NCBI GenBank assembly: GCA_964369605.1
Contig: CAYJFD010000015.1
Coordinates: 1-49,455, forward strand
Direction of reading: 5' to 3'
Source of the DNA: CAYJFD01 sp964369605
GTDB lineage: Bacteria; Bacteroidota; Bacteroidia; Bacteroidales; UBA932
Length of the DNA stretch: 49,455 nucleotides
Within the stretch, counting starts at the first letter, position 1. Each line of letters starts with the position of its first letter. The position numbers and the translations under genes were made by a program. The notes under the pieces were generated by a model that made no database searches, was not told the DNA's origin, and worked only from the letters and a program-made list of their open reading frames with translations. This document shows, piece by piece, positions 1 to 7,400 of the stretch.

Positions 1-48
1 ATTAGTTCATAATATGTAATGCTGCTATAGCGAATTAATTTGCATCAC

Positions 49-79
49 GCTGTATTTCGATACAGCATTTGATTTTTTT
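49..79 (+). terminator. Intrinsic terminator of a gene lying before the window
   Basis: A 7-bp stem, GCTGTAT/ATACAGC (49-55 with 60-66), closes a TTCG tetraloop and is followed by ATTTGA and seven T. This is a standard rho-independent terminator on the plus strand. It probably ends a gene upstream of the window and insulates the acyl-CoA ligase remnant. Confidence 0.75.
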
Positions 80-125
80 CTTAGATTTTTATTATCTTGC
101 ACGACAAATATCTAAATAAAAACTT

Positions 126-356
126 ATGAGTATATGTACCTTAATAGATTTATTTGAAAGATCAGTAGATAAATTTATAGATTCTACATCTCTGTTGGAA
201 AAGTTTAATTACGAATTCGGAGCGGGATTATCTTCACTAGGCGTAGGATCAAAAGATCATATAATATTACTATCTGAAGGTAGAAATGATTGGATAATAA
301 CGGAGTTAGATTTATTAAATTCAGGGGCAGTAAGTATTGAGTGTTTAAATAATTAG
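126..356 (+). pseudogene. Remnant of a long-chain acyl-CoA ligase (AMP-binding) N-terminus
   Basis: The 76-residue product resembles only the first part of bacterial long-chain fatty-acid-CoA ligases. It has the opening LIDLFERSVDKF and the segment GLSSLGVGSKDHIILLSEG followed by RNDW, which in full enzymes (about 600 aa) comes just before the adenylate-forming core. The stretch between LLEKF and NYEFGAGL is shorter than in the family, so there is probably an internal deletion. Everything after about residue 70 is missing, including the AMP-binding P-loop. No ligase sequence follows; the next gene starts within 6 bases of the stop. I read it as a decayed gene rather than a functional small protein. 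It could still be translated and might couple translation to the next gene. Confidence 0.6.
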
Positions 357-361
357 TGTAT

Positions 362-2065
362 ATGTTGAAGATCTTACAAAAAGATATTATTATTTTATTC
401 TTTTTTCTTTCTGCTAATATTTGTTTGAGTGCATCAGAAGATCGTGTAGATGATGCTAAAGAAACTCTTGATAGTCTAATCAACGAGTTTGGAAACTCTT
501 ATATAGCTGGCTCAAAAGAGGAACTTTTAATTATTTGTGATAGCATTAATGCCAGATCTTTAGAGATAGATCAAGCTTATTATTCTCTGATTACAGATTT
601 GTATTATGGTATATATTATATATCAAAAGCTGAGTATGAAAAGGCATATGCATATTTAGTGAAAGCAGAAAATTTTTATAAAGAGAACAAAGACGAGCTT
701 ACTACTGTACTCGCCCTATCTCGTATTTGCTTGTTATATAATAATTTGGCTGTTTATAATATTGAGCATTCTTTAGATTATCAGCTAGGCTTAGACTATC
801 TTTTGACAAGCTTGAAAATAGCAAAAGAGAACGCTCTACATGTGGATTATGCAAATATAACTTATTCTCTGATATATTTAAATCTACTCAGAGAGGATTC
901 TTCTAGCTTGGAGTTCGCTGAAGATATTTATAATCAAGGAATGGAGTGGGAGGATGAGTCCGTAAAATTTTTAGGTTCGCTATCTCTAGCAATGATGTAT
1001 TATATAGATGCTCAGTATGAAGTCGCATTAAGCCATATAGAAAAAGCTATTAGTTCTCCGAGTATGAGGGCTGATAAAAAAAATATAATGAATATTATAT
1101 ATGCGAACATATTAAGCGCTCTAGGGAGAAATGTCAAAGCTGAAGAAACTTATCTTTCAGCTCAAGAAGGATTGGAGGATGAACTCACATCTATTTCTAC
1201 ATATATATTATTATCATATGGTAAATTTTTAATAAGTACTAATCAATTAGATAAAGCCTTATCAGCACTAAACACAGCTACAGATTATGCAATATTAGGC
1301 AATAAGAGTCTCTTATTTCAGGTCTATGAAGAGTTATCAAAGGTATATGACAAAAAGGGAGATAATATAAAGAGTTTGGAGTTTTATAGAAAATATCACA
1401 ATGAGTACATTGATATTTTTAATATACAGAATGAAAGAGCATTAAAATCTCTTTCGTTAAAACATCAGGCTGAAATACATGAAGCTCAAATACAAAAGTT
1501 TGAAATTAAGGAAGTTCACAAAAATAGGTTACTGCTAATTTCTTTTTTTATAATTTTTATTTTTATCGGATTTACTGCATTTTTAATCATAATATATAGG
1601 AATAAAAATAGGCTGTATTTAAAAATCGTTCAGCAGTATAAGGCTACTATAGATAAGGAGGAATCTCTGAGTAAAAGTGCTGATATAGATTCTGACGGCA
1701 ATGAACTTCTATTTAAATCATTAGAAGACTTAATGAAAAAGGAGAAAATTTTTAAGGATTTTAATCTAGATAGAGAAAGGTTATCTAGACTTTTGGGAAC
1801 AAATAGGACTTATCTAGCTCAAATAATCAAGAAAAAAACCTCCAAATCCATAACACAATATATTAATTCATATCGAATAGAGGAGGCACTTCGCATATTA
1901 TCTAATGTGTCTGATGATTCTCCTTTAAAATCAGTATGTATGGACTGTGGATTCTCTACCAAAACTACTTTTTACAATCAATTCCAGAATCAGGTCGGTA
2001 TGACTCCTGCTAAATATCGTGAGCAGATTTTAATAATTTCAAAAACAGAAAATAATTTTGAATAA
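362..2065 (+). CDS. Membrane TPR protein with C-terminal AraC-type DNA-binding domain
   Basis: The product (567 aa from this ATG) begins with a hydrophobic signal-like segment ending near ICLSAS. It continues with about 340 residues of helical tetratricopeptide-like repeats, for example AYLVKAENFYKENK and ALSALNTATDYAILGNK. A transmembrane helix lies at about residues 388-412 (LLLISFFIIFIFIGF and following). The C-terminus is an AraC-family helix-turn-helix pair with the signatures LSRLLGTNRTYLAQIIKK and CGFSTKTTFYNQF...GMTPAKYR. This layout, with outer TPR sensor, membrane helix and cytoplasmic AraC domain, is common in Bacteroidota. It suggests a one-component regulator that carries a periplasmic signal directly to DNA. 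The signal and targets are unknown. An in-frame GTG at 356 is possible, but the ATG at 362 is preferred. The convergent LRR lipoprotein gene downstream is separated by a shared hairpin. Confidence 0.85.
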   Translation: MLKILQKDIIILFFFLSANICLSASEDRVDDAKETLDSLINEFGNSYIAGSKEELLIICDSINARSLEIDQAYYSLITDLYYGIYYISKAEYEKAYAYLVKAENFYKENKDELTTVLALSRICLLYNNLAVYNIEHSLDYQLGLDYLLTSLKIAKENALHVDYANITYSLIYLNLLREDSSSLEFAEDIYNQGMEWEDESVKFLGSLSLAMMYYIDAQYEVALSHIEKAISSPSMRADKKNIMNIIYANILSALGRNVKAEETYLSAQEGLEDELTSISTYILLSYGKFLISTNQLDKALSALNTATDYAILGNKSLLFQVYEELSKVYDKKGDNIKSLEFYRKYHNEYIDIFNIQNERALKSLSLKHQAEIHEAQIQKFEIKEVHKNRLLLISFFIIFIFIGFTAFLIIIYRNKNRLYLKIVQQYKATIDKEESLSKSADIDSDGNELLFKSLEDLMKKEKIFKDFNLDRERLSRLLGTNRTYLAQIIKKKTSKSITQYINSYRIEEALRILSNVSDDSPLKSVCMDCGFSTKTTFYNQFQNQVGMTPAKYREQILIISKTENNFE

Positions 2066-2067
2066 CA

Positions 2068-2102
2068 AAACATCCTAATAAGCTAGCTGCCTATTAGGAT
2101 GT
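2068..2102. terminator. Hairpin terminator between two convergent genes
   Basis: A perfect 12-bp stem, AACATCCTAATA with TATTAGGATGTT, encloses an 11-base loop. It sits 3 bases after the stop of the AraC-type regulator and 26 bases from the end of the convergent LRR lipoprotein gene. In the minus direction it is followed by TTTGTTATT, in the plus direction by only a few T, so it probably works better for the lipoprotein gene. Confidence 0.7.
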
Positions 2103-2127
2103 TATGTACATTGCTAGTATGGTTGAA

Positions 2128-4899
2128 CTATTTAACTGTTATTGATTTAAATGGTCCTATTTCGTCGTAAGTTAAAGTGCCTTCCCAATCCTTCTTAGGC
2201 ACAGTCCACATATTGTCTTTAATAGTTGTACCATTGTCATTACCTGTTAGTACATCTATATTCCCAGGTATTAAATCAAACTTCATATCTAAAGATTCAA
2301 CTTTTGACTCAGTTCCGATAGTCAGAAAGTTTAGCTTAGGACATTGACTGAGTGACATTCCATCTAATTTAACAATCTTTGGCAGGCTAAGTGTTGTCAG
2401 TTCAGAGCATCCAGTCAAACCCATCCTTTCAACTATAGTGACTTCAGGTAGACTTAGTGTAGTTATCGATAGAAGCTTTTGAAGACCCATTTGCTGAATG
2501 GTCTGAGCTGCAGGAAGTTCAAGATGTGTCATTTTTGTACAACCACAGAAAGCCATTGTTGAAATAGTAATAGCAGCAGGTGCTTTTACAGACTTTACAT
2601 TTTCAAGAGAACTATTCCAGCCTGGATGTAAGGCACTAAATGGGAAGGCTATAAGATTCGGGAATTCTAGAGCAATATCTCTTCCAGCGCTTTGTAATGC
2701 GGTGTGTAGATTTTTAAAATCTGCTTGCTCTGCCTCAGTATCCGAAATAACCCAAGTATTGCCCTCTACTAGAGTTCCATCCACTGGAATAGTAGCCAAA
2801 CTGTAAGTAACATTTGCATTATCACCTCCTGTAATTGATTTAAATGGTCCTATTTCGATTGTACCTTCTTCTCCATCAGGAACTACCCACATATTACCAT
2901 TCATTTTTGTATTATTTCCTTTTCCGATTGTAAGGTTTACATTACCTATTACTGTAACTCCGTTCCAAGTAGTAAAAGCCGTAGCAGCTACTTTTGTTAC
3001 ACTTGATTCTGTCGCAAAAGTTAAATTTGACAGTGAAGTACATCCTCCAAAATCTGTTGCGCCTAGTTCTGTTCCCTTAGGCATGTGTACAGTTGTTAAA
3101 CTACTACAGTTTAAGAATACCCATCCTGTTGTTCCAGCTAATTCTGGAGCGTTGAAAGTTTCTAGGCTTTCACAACCACTAAATACCATTTGTCCAATAG
3201 TTGTTAGTTTAGGTGTACTTATAGATTCTAGGGCTGTACAGCTAGAGAAAGCTGAAGATGCTATTTCTGTGACATTTGGTAAATCTATTGATTTTAGTGA
3301 AGTACACTCCGTAAATACACTATGAGCTAGTTCTACCAATACTGGTACTTTAACATCTGATAGCTTTGCGCATTTACTTAATGCTGAACCTCTAATATCT
3401 TTTACGATAGGGAAGTCGACAGATACTAAGTCTGAGCAGTTAGCTAGAGCCCAATCTCTAATAATTTCTACTTTAGGAGCTTTGATTGAAACTAAGTTTG
3501 GTAGGGATGCATCATTGCCCATAAATAAGGCACTCTCAGGTAGAAGAGGCAAATTAGGGAATTCTACAGAAATTGGTCGACCAGCAGTCTGTAACGCACT
3601 GCGAAGTCTAGCAAAGTTATCTTTTGTAACTTTATTGCTTTCATCCATGATAATCCATGTATCTTCTTCTATTGTAGATCCATCCTCAGGTAAAGTAGCT
3701 AAAGTCATATCGTCAGACATAAGTAATACGTTCCTATTCGCATCCGCATCTTTGTTGAAAACCCCTGCATCTATCATTTCTTGCGTCATCACAAGTTTTA
3801 GAGTCTGGTCGTTCCCATCTTTGTCTTTTTGTATACCACAGGTCACAGAGCTAATCGCCGTGTTCTCAATTAAATAAAGTTCTTTCAAATGATTATTATA
3901 GCAGCCTAGAATCTTAAGCTTAGTGTTTGCAGAAAGATCTAATGAAGTTAGTTTCGCATCACCTATAGAAAGAGTTATTAACTCAACGTTTTTAGATAAA
4001 TCGATCTCAGAAATGAGTGTATTGTGTATATTTAGACCGTATAGTTTTAAGTTATTTGTTAGATCTAGTTCTGTTAATTGAGACATCGTAACATCTGCTA
4101 ATATTAGGGCTTTGTTTTTAGATAAATCTAATGATGTTAGCGGGTTTTGTGAAAGATACAATGCTTCTAGAGCCACATTCTTTGACAAGTCTACAGTGTT
4201 TAGTTTATTATTGTTAGCATTTATTAGTTTTAATTTAGGGCAATTAGTGATATCTAGTGCTGTGAGTTCACTATCTGATGATAAGAAGTTCGAAGCGCAA
4301 TGTATTCTTTCTATATTTATGAAATATTTAAGTTCAGGCATAGCTGCTATTTCTCTAGCTGTCAAGCCTAATTGTGTTACTGCTTTGGCTTCTCCTAAAG
4401 ATATTTCTCCATCTAAGTTTTCATCTATAATTTGAGGAATATGACCACCATAATCTGGGTGCCCTACATCTCCTGAATAGCCATTTAGCAGTGCATCCTT
4501 AAATTTCTCATCTATAAATGTAATGATCTTGTCGTCTCCAGCTTGTTCGTCTCCAAATTGGCTAGCAATTAGCTCTATTGGCTCAGCACCTAGTGCACTA
4601 AATGTGATCGCAGCTGTTCTAGCTTCTTTATTCACATTTGGTTGAGTTTCTAAAACTATAACTCTATCTCCACTTCCTTGGTCAGTATCTAGTGTAAGCC
4701 ATTCAGAGCCTTCTGATTTAGTAACACTCCACTCTGTATTTGAAAATACTGCGATATTTTTTTCACCACCTTCGTTGGAGAAATTTAATAATGTCGGTTC
4801 GACATTTAATTCTACTTGGAACTCTTCCTTTTCTGTACAAGAAAGAACAGATGCTATTATTGCTGTAAATAGTAGCCAAATTTTTATTTTTCCTTTCAT
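2128..4899 (-). CDS. Secreted lipoprotein with BACON domain and leucine-rich repeats (BspA-like)
   Basis: The 923-aa product starts with a lipoprotein signal peptide (lipobox SVLSC, lipidated Cys21), so it is probably on the outer membrane or cell surface. Residues about 28-115 form a BACON-type immunoglobulin-like domain (SNTEWSVTKSEGSEWLTL). Near residue 158 is an EF-hand or dockerin-like calcium loop, DENLDGEISLGE. Residues about 170-370 are leucine-rich repeats of about 21 residues (LTSLDLSKNKAL, ISEIDLSKNVEL). The rest is BspA/TpLRR-type repeat (CTSLKSIDLPNVTEIASSAF). A large block is duplicated: DGSTIEEDTWIIMDES near 402 matches DGTLVEGNTWVISDTE near 703, and a module ending GPFKSITG recurs at the C-terminus as GPFKSITVK. 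BspA-like proteins are known for adhesion and host-protein binding; that role here is inferred. A -7 promoter element lies at 4935-4942. Confidence 0.85.
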   Translation of the reverse strand: MKGKIKIWLLFTAIIASVLSCTEKEEFQVELNVEPTLLNFSNEGGEKNIAVFSNTEWSVTKSEGSEWLTLDTDQGSGDRVIVLETQPNVNKEARTAAITFSALGAEPIELIASQFGDEQAGDDKIITFIDEKFKDALLNGYSGDVGHPDYGGHIPQIIDENLDGEISLGEAKAVTQLGLTAREIAAMPELKYFINIERIHCASNFLSSDSELTALDITNCPKLKLINANNNKLNTVDLSKNVALEALYLSQNPLTSLDLSKNKALILADVTMSQLTELDLTNNLKLYGLNIHNTLISEIDLSKNVELITLSIGDAKLTSLDLSANTKLKILGCYNNHLKELYLIENTAISSVTCGIQKDKDGNDQTLKLVMTQEMIDAGVFNKDADANRNVLLMSDDMTLATLPEDGSTIEEDTWIIMDESNKVTKDNFARLRSALQTAGRPISVEFPNLPLLPESALFMGNDASLPNLVSIKAPKVEIIRDWALANCSDLVSVDFPIVKDIRGSALSKCAKLSDVKVPVLVELAHSVFTECTSLKSIDLPNVTEIASSAFSSCTALESISTPKLTTIGQMVFSGCESLETFNAPELAGTTGWVFLNCSSLTTVHMPKGTELGATDFGGCTSLSNLTFATESSVTKVAATAFTTWNGVTVIGNVNLTIGKGNNTKMNGNMWVVPDGEEGTIEIGPFKSITGGDNANVTYSLATIPVDGTLVEGNTWVISDTEAEQADFKNLHTALQSAGRDIALEFPNLIAFPFSALHPGWNSSLENVKSVKAPAAITISTMAFCGCTKMTHLELPAAQTIQQMGLQKLLSITTLSLPEVTIVERMGLTGCSELTTLSLPKIVKLDGMSLSQCPKLNFLTIGTESKVESLDMKFDLIPGNIDVLTGNDNGTTIKDNMWTVPKKDWEGTLTYDEIGPFKSITVK

Positions 4900-4934
4900 T
4901 TTTTGTGTTAGTTTAATTTGTTTATCTCGGTGTA

Positions 4935-4942
4935 CAAACTTA
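4935..4942 (-). promoter_or_regulatory. Bacteroidota -7 promoter element for the LRR lipoprotein gene
   Basis: On the minus strand the bases read TAAGTTTG, matching the TAnnTTTG element of Bacteroidota primary promoters, 35 bases before the start codon. I found no convincing -33 TTTG at normal spacing, so the call is moderate. Confidence 0.45.
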
Positions 4943-5149
4943 CTGTATGTAGAGCAAAATATTGAAATTTAATAGCCAGAATACGACAATTGTCGTAATT
5001 GTACCTGCTTATTGAGGTGTAATTATCTGAAAAAGAAAAAAATAGAAATATGCGAGTTGCTCCCTGAAGTAACTTGAAAGTTAATCTAGAATAAATATAA
5101 AGGAATGAAAAGAGACTTAATAAGAGTAATGATAAACCTAGGGCTAGCC

Positions 5150-5897
5150 GAGGCTGCTGAAAAAGTCGCCTACATATTTTGTTAATTTAGCCATTATCTA
5201 ATGTTTATTATTGAATATTTGCCTATTTTTACTATCATTATATCTGTAAATCAGATATTTATATTATTAAGCGAGGGGAAATTACCACTAAGTCCATATG
5301 TCGATCTATACGACAGAATCATACCAAAAGATAATCTTTTAAGAAAAATCAACGAACTAATAGATTTTTTATTTGTTTTTGACGAATTACGAAGTAAATA
5401 CTGTGATAATTTCGGTCGTAAAGCTATTAACCCAATTATGATGTTTAAATATTTGCTTCTAAAGATTCTATATCCCTGTTCAGATAGAGATTTAGTAAAT
5501 AGAGCTATGTATGATATGTCGTTCAAGTATTTCTTAGGGTTAATGCCAGAAGATAATGTAATTGACTCAAACTCATTAACTAAGTTTAGGAGTTTGCGAT
5601 TAAAAGATGTAGAGCTTCTAAACTTACTTTTAGGAAAGACAGTAAATTTAGCTATTGAGAGTGGTGTTATGGAAATGGGAACAGTGATAGTTGATGCTAC
5701 TCATTCTTACTCAAAATACAATACATACTCAAGTATAGATGCTATAAAGGAGCGTGCGGTAGAATTAATAAAAGAGTTTTCCTTAAAAAAATAGAACTAG
5801 ATATTGACACTATCAAATCAGATTCTTTATATTGTTACTTTTTATCCACATTTAAATTGTTAGCAACTTTAGATCTGGAGACTTTTTCAGCAGCCTC
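5150..5897 (+). mobile_element. Short IS1182-like element with intact inverted ends (non-autonomous)
   Basis: The element is bounded by near-perfect inverted repeats: GAGGCTGCTGAAAAAGTC then GCC at 5150-5170, and the same sequence inverted (one mismatch, TCC) at 5877-5897. Similarity continues outward to 38 bp (5133-5170 against 5877-5914, 33 of 38 matching). So either the ends are longer than I mark, or the element landed in the middle of an existing palindrome centred on GCTAGC. At about 750 bp it is far shorter than full IS1182-type elements (about 1.6-1.8 kb), and it encodes only a transposase N-terminus. Both ends are kept, so it could in principle be moved by a full-length relative elsewhere in the genome. 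No clear target duplication is visible outside the 38-bp arms. Confidence 0.75.
5201..5794 (+). pseudogene. Truncated IS1182-type transposase (DUF772 N-terminal part)
   Basis: The 197-aa product matches the N-terminal region of IS1182/DUF772 transposases: LPLSPYVDLYDRIIPKDNLL, the helical segment with NPIMMFKYLLLKILYPCSDR, and the first part of the catalytic domain ending VIVDATHSYSKYNTYSS. Full proteins are about 450-550 aa, so the DDE core is incomplete. The reading frame stops at an A7 run (TTA AAA AAA TAG). A shift of one base there would continue for about 35 more codons to a tail (YCYFLSTFKLLATLDL) that looks like the C-terminal end of such transposases. The simplest reading is an internal deletion plus a frameshift. 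The A7 run also fits a programmed -1 slippage site, but the missing core makes a working enzyme unlikely. Confidence 0.8.
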
Positions 5898-6012
5898 CGC
5901 TAGCCTCAAGTTTAATCTTCCGTGGTGGGTGGGAATGCGATAATGTTAGGACGTTAGTGGCAGTGAAGATGGGAATGGAAGAAGGTGCGGATTCTTTTCT
6001 TTTGTTTACACT

Positions 6013-6044
6013 TTAAAAAAAGGGTCTGTCATCTCGACAGACCC
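6013..6044 (-). terminator. Intrinsic terminator of the beta-helix lipoprotein gene
   Basis: A perfect 9-bp stem, GGGTCTGTC (6022-6030) with GACAGACCC (6036-6044), closes a 5-base loop. On the minus strand it is followed by a run of T (A-rich 6013-6021 on the plus strand). It lies 45 bases past the end of the minus-strand lipoprotein gene. Confidence 0.85.
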
Positions 6045-6088
6045 CCCAAACTCAAGAGTGAGTTTCTAACCAATTATATATTATAGAA

Positions 6089-7297
6089 TTATTTAACTGG
6101 AGCGATTGTCCATCCCTTAGTCCAGTCATTTGTTGAGCTTATAGCTCCTTTGAAATCAGCCTTCTCGAAGAAAGATCCAGCTGGTGTGCTGCCACCATCT
6201 ACTGTTCCAACATAACCATTAGTTAAGCTGTTTACGTAAGTATTTGAGTTACTTGCAGTAGCTAGGAATTTCTCAGTTGAATAGATTCCTTCGTTAGCGT
6301 TTACATCACCTGAGATAAGTACGTTTTCTAACTTTGACTCGCCACTCACTAGTGCATTCTCAGTTACAGTAGTTTTTGTAGTAATGTTATTGATTTTACC
6401 AGTGATAATAGCGTTATGCAGTGAAATCTGAGTTCCTGCTTTTAACATTAAACCATCCTTCTTTGTTTCTGAATTATTACCTACAAGAGTAACATTTGAG
6501 ATAACTGGGTGAGACATAGGAGATGCTGAGTTGTTATCACCATTGTTATCGCACTCAAATAAACAGTCACAAACATAGTTAAGAGTAGCCTCATCTTCGT
6601 GGATAGCCACTAGGAACTGACCGTAACCTCTCCATCCATCTGTCCAGTCAAAAGAGTCATCTGAACAACTAGTTGCTACTGCGTATTTAATATTTACTGT
6701 ACCTCCGAAGAATTCGAAACCATCATCTGAACCTCTGTAAGCCTGAACATAAGAAACTTCTGTTCCACGACCTACTCCATAGAAAGAGATACCATTTGAT
6801 TCGTGCTCCTCATCAAAAGCAAAACCAGTGTACTCTAGGCGAACATATTTCATTACACCTGAATTGTCTTCATCATCATTTCCACCATAAGGAGCATTTC
6901 CTATCTCAGAAACACCTTCTCCAGCATTTGTTGAAGCATAACCACAGATGTGAACTCCACCCCATGCACCAGCTTCTTTAAGTTCACTTGTCATAACAAT
7001 AGGATTTGAAGCAGTACCTACTGCATTAATTTTTGCACCCTGCTCGATTAAGATATAATCTGCCTCGAAATCATCAACTGCTACGATAGTAACACCCTCT
7101 TCAATAGTTAAGGTAGCACCAGCTTTTACTGTGTAAGGTCCTGACAACTTATATTCAGTATCCTTCTTTAGAGTTATGTTCTCTGTAACATCTCCATTAA
7201 GAGTGTCAGATGCTGGGTAAGTGATTTTGTTGTCGTCATCACAGCTAACAAATAGAGCCGCTGAAAGTGCTAAAGCACAAATAAATTTTAATTTCAT
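6089..7297 (-). CDS. Beta-helix surface lipoprotein partnered with a TonB-dependent receptor
   Basis: The 402-aa product has a lipoprotein signal peptide (LFVSC, Cys19) followed by an acidic DDD stretch, typical of surface-exported Bacteroidota lipoproteins. The body has the repeating turns of a right-handed parallel beta-helix (YTVKAGATLTIEEGVTIVAV, VISNVTLVGNNS). It also has acidic glycine/aromatic motifs such as GSDDGFEFFGGTVNIKYAV and DDSFDWTDGWRGYGQF, which recur in a family usually found next to a TonB-dependent receptor. It lies directly downstream of such a receptor on the same strand (103-bp gap), so it is probably a ligand-capturing partner, taking the place SusD holds in glycan systems. 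I see no T9SS-type C-terminal domain. The substrate is unknown. An enzymatic (lyase-like) role cannot be ruled out, but I saw no convincing catalytic motif. Confidence 0.8.
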   Translation of the reverse strand: MKLKFICALALSAALFVSCDDDNKITYPASDTLNGDVTENITLKKDTEYKLSGPYTVKAGATLTIEEGVTIVAVDDFEADYILIEQGAKINAVGTASNPIVMTSELKEAGAWGGVHICGYASTNAGEGVSEIGNAPYGGNDDEDNSGVMKYVRLEYTGFAFDEEHESNGISFYGVGRGTEVSYVQAYRGSDDGFEFFGGTVNIKYAVATSCSDDSFDWTDGWRGYGQFLVAIHEDEATLNYVCDCLFECDNNGDNNSASPMSHPVISNVTLVGNNSETKKDGLMLKAGTQISLHNAIITGKINNITTKTTVTENALVSGESKLENVLISGDVNANEGIYSTEKFLATASNSNTYVNSLTNGYVGTVDGGSTPAGSFFEKADFKGAISSTNDWTKGWTIAPVK

Positions 7298-7400
7298 GTT
7301 TTTAAAAAATTTTTAAATTATTTATTTAGTTAATTATATATTTCTTATTAATTTTTATCCGTTCAAATCGATACCTTTCATTTAATACTATATTCGAGTA

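Noticed and set aside
3083..4972. Plus-strand ORFs of 65-131 codons opposite the LRR lipoprotein gene
   Set aside because: They lie antisense within a gene with clear domains and repeats, and show no recognisable protein features; they are shadows of the coding strand.
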